Part shown: in pieces, positions 1-5,011 of the stretch
Numbering within the stretch: the first letter of the stretch is position 1
Layout: each line of letters begins with the position of its first letter
Assembly (NCBI GenBank): GCA_026981635.1
Contig: JALSIF010000056.1
Location: forward strand, 1-5,011
Reading direction: 5' to 3'
DNA: 5,011 nt
DNA from: a bacterium
Lineage (GTDB): Bacteria > 4484-113 > JALSIF01
The notes under the pieces: generated by a model
Databases searched by the model: none
What the model was told of the DNA's origin: nothing
The model's input: only the letters and a program-made list of their open reading frames with translations
Position numbers and translations under genes: made by a program

Positions 1-1073
1 TCCTCCACCCTTTCGGGCAGGACCAGGCGGTCAGGTTCAACCTTTTCCTCCACCACCCGGACCACATTGAGGGCCTTAAGCCCCGCATCCAGCATGGGCT
101 CCCTGGGCGGGGCGGTGGTGAGGTACTGGAAGAGCATGCCGAAGTCCACCAGGGGACGAAGCAGGAGGATCCTGCGCAGGGGATAGATGTTTCGGATCAC
201 TTCGTAGCTCACCATCACCAGGGGGATGATGCCCACCACCCTGACCAGCGCCCTTATCCACCAGACTGGCCAGCTGGCATCGGCGGCGGTCAGTCCCCAT
301 GCCTGGGTGGGGGCAAGCAGCAGGTAGTCGGCCAGGGTGTAGATCAGGATGGCAAAGACGATGAAGTAGACCACAAAGGAGGTGCCGCAGCGGGGGTGGA
401 TGCGGGAGTGGCGCCTGAGCACCTCCATCTCCTGGTAGCGCTCCGGCTCCTGCTCAAAGGCGTTTATCACCGTGTGCTCGGCCCCGTGGTACTGGAAGAC
501 GCGGCGAAACTCCTCAAAGCGCCAGAGGAAGGCGACATAGCCGAGAAACAGGCCCAGCCGGATGGCCCCCTCCACCAGGTTTTTGGCCACCAGGGAGTCC
601 AGGGCGGGGATGATGAGGGCGAGCCAGCCGGCAATCAGGCTGGGAAGGACCTTGAAGACGGCCAGGAAGATGACCAGCGATATCACCACCCCGACCCAGC
701 TCGCCTTTTTCTCCGCCTCGGTCAGCTTTTCCCCCAGGTGGGCCTCGCTGTAGTACTCGGCACTTCGGTTGATGGCCCAGAAGCCGTGGGTGAGCATGTC
801 GTAGAGGATGAAGATGCCCCTTAGCAGGGGGGCGCGGTAGACCCAGGGGGGGAAGCGCTTGCCGAGGCGTCGGCGGAGGACCAGCTCCTCCTCTTCTGGT
901 CCCTTGAGGGCGAGGCCGAGGTGCTCCCTTCCCTTCATCATCACCCCCTCAATCACCGCCAGCCCGCCGTAGAGGGGGCAGTGCTGGCTGGCGGCATGGG
1001 TGAGGATGAGGGAGGGAAGAGAGAGGAGAAAGGCAAGTTGACCTTTCAGGCGAGCGAGAAGGTATCTCGGCAA
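1..1073 (-). CDS. yqhQ: DUF1385 (YqhQ-type) multi-pass membrane protein, 3' end cut by window edge
   Basis: Reading the minus strand gives one open frame to the left edge, so the C-terminus is missing. Family hallmarks of DUF1385/COG3872 are visible: an N-terminal YGGLAVIEGVMMKG motif (from 971 downward), QYHGAEHTVINAFE (HGAEH at 488-474) and SRIHPRCGTSF (Cys codon 389-387). About four hydrophobic stretches suit membrane segments, near 690-600, 575-520, 380-318 and 260-195. The family is predicted to bind metal through its conserved His, Glu and Cys, but its function is not established. rpmE lies directly upstream, a neighbourhood known in Firmicutes, where prmC and prfA often follow. No promoter-like motif precedes it, so it is probably co-transcribed with rpmE. 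The start is uncertain. No in-frame ATG lies before the conserved motif. TTG at 1073 is the only standard alternative start; CTG at 1112 is better placed after an AAGGAGGAGGG stretch (1129-1119). The family assignment is firm, the start is not. Confidence 0.9.
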   Translation of the reverse strand, partial: MPRYLLARLKGQLAFLLSLPSLILTHAASQHCPLYGGLAVIEGVMMKGREHLGLALKGPEEEELVLRRRLGKRFPPWVYRAPLLRGIFILYDMLTHGFWAINRSAEYYSEAHLGEKLTEAEKKASWVGVVISLVIFLAVFKVLPSLIAGWLALIIPALDSLVAKNLVEGAIRLGLFLGYVAFLWRFEEFRRVFQYHGAEHTVINAFEQEPERYQEMEVLRRHSRIHPRCGTSFVVYFIVFAILIYTLADYLLLAPTQAWGLTAADASWPVWWIRALVRVVGIIPLVMVSYEVIRNIYPLRRILLLRPLVDFGMLFQYLTTAPPREPMLDAGLKALNVVRVVEEKVEPDRLVLPERVE

Positions 1074-1114
1074 GAAGGGCAGGGCTTTGGGCTTGAGACG
1101 AGAGGTGGGCAGGA

Positions 1115-1369
1115 CTAGCCCTCCTCCTTATCGCTCTGCTTCTTTTCCTTGGGGACAGACTCCTGGTCGGCGGTGAGACCGTAGCGGCGGCGGAAGCGCT
1201 CCACCCGGCCGGTGGTGTCTACGATCTTGCGCTGGCCGGTGTAGAAGGGGTGGTTGGCGGAGCTCACATCGGTGCGCAGCTCCTTCTTGGTGGAGACCAC
1301 CGGGTACTCGGCACCGCTGGCGCAGACGATCTTGGTCTCGTAGAGCTTGGGGTGAATTCCCTTCTTCAT
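1115..1369 (-). CDS. rpmE: Ribosomal protein L31 (bL31), zinc-less form
   Basis: This 84-residue protein starts [16 protein letters not shown] and carries the L31 signature [22 protein letters not shown]31 belongs to the large ribosomal subunit and helps bridge it to the small subunit. Zinc-binding L31 proteins have four cysteines, at about residues 16, 18, 37 and 40 in E. coli. Here only Cys16 remains: the second position is Ser18 and the later pair reads VSSAN (residues 35-39), so the zinc site is lost. The last 15 or so residues form a charged Lys/Glu-rich tail that is longer than in E. coli (70 residues). The ATG start is preceded by GAGGTGATC (1382-1374), an excellent match to the anti-Shine-Dalgarno sequence. 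An extended -10 motif lies about 62 nt upstream, suggesting its own promoter. The DUF1385 gene follows at once. Confidence 0.96.
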   Translation of the reverse strand: MKKGIHPKLYETKIVCASGAEYPVVSTKKELRTDVSSANHPFYTGQRKIVDTTGRVERFRRRYGLTADQESVPKEKKQSDKEEG

Positions 1370-1373
1370 CCTG

Positions 1374-1382
1374 GATCACCTC
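1374..1382 (-). promoter_or_regulatory. Strong ribosome binding site of rpmE
   Basis: The sequence GAGGTGATC matches nine consecutive bases of the ideal Shine-Dalgarno sequence AAGGAGGTGATC. Its GAGG core ends 9 nt before the rpmE ATG. This fixes the start of rpmE and shows that the organism uses a standard 16S rRNA 3' end. Confidence 0.8.
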
Positions 1383-1385
1383 GCC

Positions 1386-1398
1386 TAGCCGCAGGCTA
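1386..1398 (-). other. Short hairpin in the rpmE leader
   Basis: A perfect inverted repeat (TAGCC, 3-nt loop, GGCTA) lies in the 67-nt gap between purQ and rpmE, a few bases upstream of the rpmE ribosome binding site. No T-run follows it on the minus strand, so it does not look like a terminator for purQ. It could be a leader structure affecting L31 translation, but a 5-bp stem can arise by chance. The rest of the gap holds only the -10 motif. Confidence 0.25.
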
Positions 1399-1430
1399 CG
1401 GGAAGTTTTTACCACCTGAGCGGGTCGGAT

Positions 1431-1439
1431 ATTCTATCA
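1431..1439 (-). promoter_or_regulatory. Extended -10 promoter element for rpmE, overlapping the purQ stop
   Basis: TGATAGAAT fits the extended -10 pattern TGn-TATAAT with one mismatch. Its first three bases are the TGA stop codon of purQ, and the next in-frame codon is TAG. No good -35 hexamer is seen 16-18 nt upstream, which is common for extended -10 promoters. Transcription would start near 1424 and give a leader of about 55 nt. The identical nonamer occurs at the murA stop before purS, which strengthens the call. Confidence 0.5.
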
Positions 1440-2150
1440 CCTCGCCGCGCCCACCGCGGCAAGGGCGCTCATGAAGATGGCCCGCCCGTCCTCGCTGCTG
1501 AGCACTTTCTCGCTTGCCCGCTCGGGGTGGGGCATCATGCCGAGGACGTTGCCCTGGCGGTTTACGATGCCGGCGATGTGGTTTAGGCTGCCGTTGGGGT
1601 TGTAGGGGGCCTCTCGCTCCTTTAAGTCAAGGGAGCCGTCGGGCCGGCAGTAGCGAAAGACCACCTGCCCGTTCTCCTCCAGCTCTTCCAAAAGGTCAGG
1701 GGGAGCGATGTAGCGGCCCTCCTGGTGGGCGATGGGGATGCGGAGGACCTGGCCCGGGGAGAGGGAGCTGGTAAAGGGGGTGGCGGCGTTCTCCACCCGG
1801 AGGTGGACCCACTGGCAGCGAAACTCCAGGCAGGTGTTTACCGCAAGGGCGCCGGGAAGCAGACCCGCCTCACAGAGGATCTGAAAGCCGTTGCAGATCC
1901 CCATCACCAGACCACCTCGCTGGGCAAACTCATGCAGGGCCTCAATCACCGGCGAAAGGCGGGCTATGGCGCCAGCTCTGAGGTAGTCGCCGTAGCTGAA
2001 GCCGCCCGGCAGGACCACCAGGTCAAGGTCGCTAAGGTCGGTCTCCCGGTGGAAGACGAAGCGGGTATCTGCTCCCACTATCTGGCTAAGCACGTGGAAG
2101 GTGTCGTGGTCGCAGTTGGAGCCGGGAAAGACGATCACCCCCGCCCGCAC
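1437..2150 (-). CDS. purQ: Phosphoribosylformylglycinamidine synthase, glutaminase subunit PurQ
   Basis: This 237-residue class I glutamine amidotransferase releases ammonia from glutamine for the FGAR-to-FGAM step of purine synthesis, working with PurS and PurL in the cytoplasm. The start [16 protein letters not shown] is typical of the family. The nucleophile is Cys86 in GICNGFQ, the catalytic pair is His208 and Glu210 in [10 protein letters not shown], and [15 protein letters not shown] (from residue 49) is the conserved PurQ motif. Length is normal and nothing essential is missing. The GTG start at 2150 lies 2 nt after the purS stop and is served by AGGGAGGG inside the end of purS, which implies translational coupling. 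purL, the large synthase subunit often found next, does not follow. Confidence 0.97.
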   Translation of the reverse strand: MRAGVIVFPGSNCDHDTFHVLSQIVGADTRFVFHRETDLSDLDLVVLPGGFSYGDYLRAGAIARLSPVIEALHEFAQRGGLVMGICNGFQILCEAGLLPGALAVNTCLEFRCQWVHLRVENAATPFTSSLSPGQVLRIPIAHQEGRYIAPPDLLEELEENGQVVFRYCRPDGSLDLKEREAPYNPNGSLNHIAGIVNRQGNVLGMMPHPERASEKVLSSEDGRAIFMSALAAVGAAR

Positions 2151-2152
2151 GG

Positions 2153-2431
2153 CTATCCCTCCCTGGCCGCCGGAGCCGGCAAAGGCGCAACCTCAAAGGA
2201 GTAGTCCTCGGTCACCGGATTGGCCAAAAGCTTCGCACACATCTCCTCTACTAGCCGGTGGGCCTCCTCCCTACTGGGTGCCTCCAGGGTAAGGGTGATT
2301 AGCTTGCCTACCCGGACGCTACTTGCCCCGGCAAAGCCGAGCCTTTTTAGGGCCTGCTCCACCGCCTTGCCCTGGGGGTCTAGAAGGTCTGCGCGGGGGC
2401 TTACCCTTACCTCTACTTGAAAGCTTGCCAC
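2153..2431 (-). CDS. purS: Phosphoribosylformylglycinamidine synthase subunit PurS
   Basis: This 92-residue protein shows the PurS pattern: a first strand [18 protein letters not shown], then [11 protein letters not shown], then [13 protein letters not shown], and a helix [20 protein letters not shown] before the closing strand. PurS is a small dimeric protein that couples the PurQ glutaminase to the PurL synthetase in the FGAM synthase complex, probably by helping ammonia transfer. It is slightly longer than the usual 80-85 residues because of an Ala/Pro-rich tail ([10 protein letters not shown]). The best start is GTG at 2431, 12 nt after the murA stop. No convincing Shine-Dalgarno sequence precedes it. 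A -10-like motif ends only 6 nt upstream, so the message may be leaderless. purQ follows 2 nt downstream. Confidence 0.95.
   Translation of the reverse strand: MASFQVEVRVSPRADLLDPQGKAVEQALKRLGFAGASSVRVGKLITLTLEAPSREEAHRLVEEMCAKLLANPVTEDYSFEVAPLPAPAAREG
2157..2164 (-). promoter_or_regulatory. Ribosome binding site of purQ inside the purS end
   Basis: AGGGAGGG within the last codons of purS lies 6 nt before the purQ GTG. It supports GTG at 2150 as the start and suggests that purQ is translated from the purS message. Confidence 0.7.
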
Positions 2432-2437
2432 CGGCCC

Positions 2438-2446
2438 ATTCTATCA
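2438..2446 (-). promoter_or_regulatory. Extended -10 promoter element for purS, overlapping the murA stop
   Basis: TGATAGAAT is identical to the copy before rpmE. Its TGA is the murA stop codon, followed in frame by TAG. Only 6 nt separate the end of the TAGAAT hexamer from the purS GTG, so the expected transcription start falls on or within a base or two of the start codon. No clear -35 hexamer is visible in the GC-rich end of murA. Confidence 0.5.
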
Positions 2447-3724
2447 GCGGGCAGGGGGCTGCTGGCCGTCCACCGCCTCCACCCTGGCACCCAGGCTCCT
2501 TAGCCGCTCAACCAGGTTCTCGTAGCCCCGGTAGATGAGCTCGCTTCCCTCAATCACCGTCTCCCCTTCCGCCATCAGGGCGGCCACCACCATGGCGGCC
2601 CCTCCTCGGATGTCGTAGGCCTCCACCGGCGCACCGGTCAGGGGACCGTTGCCCTCCACGATGGCACTCTGGCCGCGCACCTCAATGTGGGCGCCCATCC
2701 GCTCAAGCTCGGGCACGTGGGTGAAGCGGTTCTCAAAGATGGTCTCGGTGATGACCGAGAGCCCCTTGGCCTGGGTGAGCAGGGCCATGGTTTGGGGCTG
2801 AAGGTCGGTGGGAAAGCCGGGGTACTCCTGAGAGCGAAGGGAGGTGGGCAGGAGGCCGTTTCCCGGCATCACCTTGACCCAGTCCTCCCCCACCTCCAGG
2901 AAGGCCCCGATCTCGCTGAGCTTCTCCAGCAGGGCAGTGAGGTGGTGGGGGTTGAGGTCGGTCAGGGTGACCTCACCCCGGGTGGCGGTGGCGGCGATGA
3001 TCCAGGTGCCCGCCTCAATGCGGTCGGGGATGATGCGGTAGGAGGAGGGTGGGGTGAGTTCCCGCTGGCCGACTATCTCAATCCGGCGGGTGCCCGCCCC
3101 ACGGATCTGGGCGCCGCAGGCGTTGAGGAAGTTGGCCAGGTCCACCACCTCCGGCTCGCAGGCGGCGTTGTTGATCACCGTGGTGCCGTGGGCTAGGGCG
3201 GCGGCGATCATCAGGTTTTCAGTGGCGCCGACGGAGATCTTTTCCAGGGTGATCTCGGCCCCCACCAGCCGTTCGGCCCGGGCGATCACCTCGCCGTGCT
3301 CAATGGTCATCTCTGCCCCCAGCGCCCTGATCCCCTTGAGATGGAGGTCAACCGGACGGTTGCCGATCCGGCAGCCCCCAGGCAGGGCAACCTGGGCCTT
3401 ACCGAAACGGGCCAGCAGGGGACCCAGTACCAGGAAGCTGGCCCGCATCTTCTTGACCAGCTCGTAGGGGGCGGTGTTGCTTTGGATGGAGCGGGTGTCC
3501 AGGATGAGGCGGTGGTGGGAAGGGTCAAAGGAAACCTCGGCCCCCAGCTGGGTGAGGATCTCGGAGATGACGTGGACGTCAAGCACGTCGGGGACGTTTT
3601 CCAGGTGGTGGATGCCGGGGACCGCAATGGCGGCAGGGATAATGGCAATGGAGGCGTTCTTGCTGCCCGCCACCTTCAGGGTTCCGACCAGCGGCCGCCC
3701 CCCTTCAACAATTAGCTTGCCCAT
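2444..3724 (-). CDS. murA: UDP-N-acetylglucosamine 1-carboxyvinyltransferase MurA
   Basis: MurA transfers enolpyruvate from phosphoenolpyruvate to UDP-GlcNAc, the first committed step of peptidoglycan synthesis in the cytoplasm. The 426-residue product (E. coli has 419) begins MGKLIVEGG and has the expected features: Lys22-Asn23 in VAGSKNA, Arg94 in KKMRASF, the loop LPGGCRIGNRPVDLH with active-site Cys118 (Cys115 in E. coli) and Arg123, YPGFPTDLQPQ with the catalytic Asp, ENRF, and DIRGGAAMVVAAL near the end. Cys118 predicts sensitivity to fosfomycin, unlike family members with Asp there. The ATG at 3724 is chosen over an in-frame ATG at 3829 because the family's N-terminal motif begins here and the upstream stretch carries promoter signals. 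The ribosome binding site is weak (GGGCGG). The gene ends 12 nt before purS. Confidence 0.97.
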   Translation of the reverse strand: MGKLIVEGGRPLVGTLKVAGSKNASIAIIPAAIAVPGIHHLENVPDVLDVHVISEILTQLGAEVSFDPSHHRLILDTRSIQSNTAPYELVKKMRASFLVLGPLLARFGKAQVALPGGCRIGNRPVDLHLKGIRALGAEMTIEHGEVIARAERLVGAEITLEKISVGATENLMIAAALAHGTTVINNAACEPEVVDLANFLNACGAQIRGAGTRRIEIVGQRELTPPSSYRIIPDRIEAGTWIIAATATRGEVTLTDLNPHHLTALLEKLSEIGAFLEVGEDWVKVMPGNGLLPTSLRSQEYPGFPTDLQPQTMALLTQAKGLSVITETIFENRFTHVPELERMGAHIEVRGQSAIVEGNGPLTGAPVEAYDIRGGAAMVVAALMAEGETVIEGSELIYRGYENLVERLRSLGARVEAVDGQQPPAR

Positions 3725-3749
3725 CGCTTGCCGCCCAGAAGCAGGGGAG

Positions 3750-3758
3750 ATTCTAGCA
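3750..3758 (-). promoter_or_regulatory. Extended -10 promoter element for murA
   Basis: TGCTAGAAT is the third TGnTAGAAT copy on this strand. It predicts a transcription start near 3743 and a leader of about 20 nt before the murA ATG. No standard -35 hexamer is seen; that position is occupied by one arm of an inverted repeat (3760-3778). An alternative -10, TATAAC, lies further upstream at 3794-3789. Confidence 0.5.
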
Positions 3759-3759
3759 G

Positions 3760-3778
3760 TCTCCTTGTGGCCAGGAGA
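3760..3778. repeat. Inverted repeat in the murA promoter region, possible operator
   Basis: TCTCCT and AGGAGA form a perfect 6-bp inverted repeat separated by 7 nt. It starts one base upstream of the murA TGCTAGAAT element and covers the place where a -35 element would sit. A regulator bound here could control murA or the divergent gene. The repeat is short, so chance is possible. Confidence 0.3.
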
Positions 3779-3790
3779 GGAGCGATAGGT

Positions 3791-3796
3791 TATATT
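3791..3796 (+). promoter_or_regulatory. Possible -10 box for the divergent lipoprotein gene
   Basis: TATATT is the most A/T-rich hexamer in the divergent region and lies 49 nt before the lipoprotein start. The best -35-like hexamer, TTGTGG at 3765-3770, is 20 nt away, which is too long for a good promoter. The same A/T patch reads TATAAC on the other strand, so it could serve either direction. Confidence 0.3.
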
Positions 3797-3800
3797 TCGG

Positions 3801-3829
3801 ATGGAGAAACGGGTGTGCTCACTCTCCAT
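3801..3829 (+). repeat. Inverted repeat / leader hairpin before the lipoprotein gene
   Basis: ATGGAGA (3801-3807) and TCTCCAT (3823-3829) are perfect 7-bp inverted arms around 15 nt. Inside, GTG (3813-3815) can pair with CAC (3820-3822) around a TGCT loop. If transcription starts near 3803, this structure forms the 5' end of the message and ends 2 nt before the ribosome binding site. It could act as an operator or a stability hairpin. Confidence 0.35.
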
Positions 3830-3831
3830 TC

Positions 3832-3837
3832 AGGAGG
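3832..3837 (+). promoter_or_regulatory. Ribosome binding site of the lipoprotein gene
   Basis: AGGAGG lies 7 nt before GTG 3845 and 4 nt before GTG 3842. The spacing favours 3845 as the start of the lipoprotein gene. Confidence 0.75.
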
Positions 3838-3844
3838 CGGCGTG

Positions 3845-5011
3845 GTGAGTTTCAGGGTGCTTCTGCTGGCCGGCTTGGTGCTGGTGGTTTTGGGTGGGCT
3901 TTCCTGTGGGGAGGGGGAGCAGGCCAACCCTGGCCAATTGGCGGTGGCTTCCCGTCCGAGCGAGACGGGGGGGAGGGGGATGGCGCAGCCAAGCTTTCCA
4001 CAAATGGTGCTCCCCCCCTTTCCAGAGGAGGGCCTGCAGGCGGGAGAGCGGCTTACCCCGGAGGGCTACATTGACCCTGCAAGTGCTGGCGAGCTGGGGG
4101 GAGACTTTCGGGGCTTCTCCTCTGGCAAGGGGCTTTCTGCCCACCCGGGAAACTCTCGGCTGGTGCCCGGCGCCCTCTTCTTCTCCGCCCGCGGAACCAC
4201 CCAGGTGATCAACCGGGAAGGGCTCCACCTTGAGCCAACCGCCGGTGAGCCGGTGGCCTGGGCCTCCTACCGACTGGTGCTGGGTAGCGGCTCGCCCTCC
4301 CTGCTGGCTACCGATGTCAACCTTTCTCTGGGGGGACGATACTGGCTGGGCATCTCCGACTACTCCCACTCGCGCTGGCAGTGGTTTGGACCCTTCCATG
4401 ATGGCAGGTTGAGGCTCCTGCTTCCCCAGCCTGGGAGCTACCGCTCGCCCCTCGGTTCAACCCATCTGGTGGTCCTCACCAACACGGCGGAGGGGATAGA
4501 TGTGGTGGCGGTGGCAGCCGAGCTTGACCTGCCCGATGACATCCAGCCCCCGTCCCAGCCCCAGGGCCTTTCTGCGGTGGCGGTGCCGGGTGGAGTGCTC
4601 CTTACCTGGGACCCGGTGGGGGCGGAGGACCTGGCCGGCTACCGGGTCTACTTTGCCGACCAGCCCTTCAACTCCTTCCAGGGAGCGGATGGGTCAAGCG
4701 GTACGGCCCTGCTTGGCAGGACCGAGTTCCTGTTTGTGGTGCCGGCGGGAATGGACCCGGCTGCCACCTACCACTTCAGGGTGGTGGCGGTTGACCGGGT
4801 GGGGAACGTGAGCTCCTTTTCCAGCATGGTCTCGGCGGTACCGCTCCCGCCGGAAGATCCAGTGGAAGGGGTGCTTTCGGTTGACCGGGTGGCGGGACCT
4901 CGCCACACCACGGTGACCCTTTCCGTCTCCGCTCCGGCGGGCTATCTGGTGGACTGGGACACCGATGGCGACGGGGTCTATGAGAACCTTGCCTCCCCCC
5001 TGCACATCAAA
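3845..5011 (+). CDS. Exported probable lipoprotein with FnIII and PKD-like domains, 3' end cut by window edge
   Basis: The frame is open for 389 codons to the right edge. Numbered from GTG 3845, residues 1-21 are a signal peptide: a basic residue, the core LLLAGLVLVVLGG, then LSC. Cys21 fits the permissive lipobox pattern (small or hydrophobic residues at -4 to -2, Ser at -1), although the usual Leu at -3 is Gly. A Pro/Gly-rich linker follows to about residue 100. A beta-rich region of about 105-228, with YWLGISDY and SRWQWFGPF (166-184), matches no family I can name. Residues 235-333 form a fibronectin type III domain (LLTWDPV, LAGYRVYFA, TYHFRVVAVDRVGNVS). Residues 342-389 look like the start of a PKD-like domain with DWDTDGDGVYE (370-380), whose Asp spacing recalls calcium loops. 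A cell-surface binding or adhesion role is inferred. The gene is divergent from murA and not part of its operon. The start is GTG 3845; GTG 3842 is the alternative. Confidence 0.85.
   Translation, partial: MSFRVLLLAGLVLVVLGGLSCGEGEQANPGQLAVASRPSETGGRGMAQPSFPQMVLPPFPEEGLQAGERLTPEGYIDPASAGELGGDFRGFSSGKGLSAHPGNSRLVPGALFFSARGTTQVINREGLHLEPTAGEPVAWASYRLVLGSGSPSLLATDVNLSLGGRYWLGISDYSHSRWQWFGPFHDGRLRLLLPQPGSYRSPLGSTHLVVLTNTAEGIDVVAVAAELDLPDDIQPPSQPQGLSAVAVPGGVLLTWDPVGAEDLAGYRVYFADQPFNSFQGADGSSGTALLGRTEFLFVVPAGMDPAATYHFRVVAVDRVGNVSSFSSMVSAVPLPPEDPVEGVLSVDRVAGPRHTTVTLSVSAPAGYLVDWDTDGDGVYENLASPLHIK

Noticed and set aside
396-824. 142-residue plus-strand open frame opposite the DUF1385 gene
   Set aside because: The minus strand carries the conserved HGAEH and CGTSF motifs, so the plus-strand frame is a by-product of GC-rich codon use.
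1386-1418. Rho-independent terminator (TAGCC/GGCTA stem, then TTTTT on the plus strand)
   Set aside because: The stem is only 5 bp, the T-run is separated from it by 7 nt, and no plus-strand gene ends here. On the minus strand there is no T-run after the stem.
2687-3196. 169-residue plus-strand open frame inside murA
   Set aside because: It is a Gly-rich shadow of the murA coding strand. MurA has all its active-site motifs on the other strand.
3725-3829. 35-residue N-terminal extension of MurA from an in-frame ATG at 3829
   Set aside because: The MurA family begins at MGKLIVEGG (3724). The extension is not MurA-like, and it would cover the -10 motif and the inverted repeat.
3830-4399. 189-residue minus-strand open frame opposite the lipoprotein gene
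   Set aside because: Its composition is low-complexity and it matches no family I know. The opposite strand has a signal peptide, a ribosome binding site and an FnIII domain in one long frame.
1740-4636. Shared 15-bp string GCGGAGGACCTGGCC in the purQ and lipoprotein regions
   Set aside because: It reads in unrelated frames on different genes. Such matches are expected in GC-rich coding DNA.

Overview
The window comes from a GC-rich bacterium. The genes are bacterial housekeeping types, coding third positions are mostly G or C, and Shine-Dalgarno sites are clear (a GAGGTGATC stretch precedes rpmE). The lineage cannot be fixed from this sequence alone. The order rpmE followed by a DUF1385 (YqhQ-type) gene is familiar from Firmicutes and several other phyla. 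The L31 sequence ending in '[11 protein letters not shown]' resembles what I recall from Chloroflexota, cyanobacteria and Thermus-like bacteria. A MurA gene implies peptidoglycan synthesis. I infer a poorly sampled, probably uncultured lineage.

The left three quarters is a run of five genes on the minus strand, read right to left: murA (peptidoglycan precursor synthesis), purS and purQ (two subunits of FGAM synthase in purine synthesis), rpmE (ribosomal protein L31, a form without the zinc site) and a membrane protein of the DUF1385/YqhQ family that runs off the left edge. The genes are tightly packed (12 nt murA-purS, 2 nt purS-purQ, 67 nt purQ-rpmE). Even so, they look like three transcription units rather than one. 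The motif TGnTAGAAT, an extended -10 box, occurs exactly three times on this strand, just upstream of murA, purS and rpmE. In two cases its TGA is the stop codon of the preceding gene. The purS copy sits so close to the start codon that the purS-purQ message is predicted to be leaderless.

A 120-nt divergent intergenic region follows murA. It holds the murA promoter, a 6-bp inverted repeat where a -35 element would lie, a possible promoter for the opposite strand, and a 7-bp inverted repeat next to a strong ribosome binding site.

The right quarter is one plus-strand gene that runs off the right edge. It encodes a probable exported lipoprotein with an unrecognised beta-rich region, a fibronectin type III domain and the start of a PKD-like domain. 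Nothing in the window looks like a mobile element, CRISPR array, RNA gene or defence system. The points most worth following up are the promoter/stop-codon overlap, the leaderless purS start, the zinc-less L31, the odd start of the DUF1385 gene and the uncharacterised lipoprotein.
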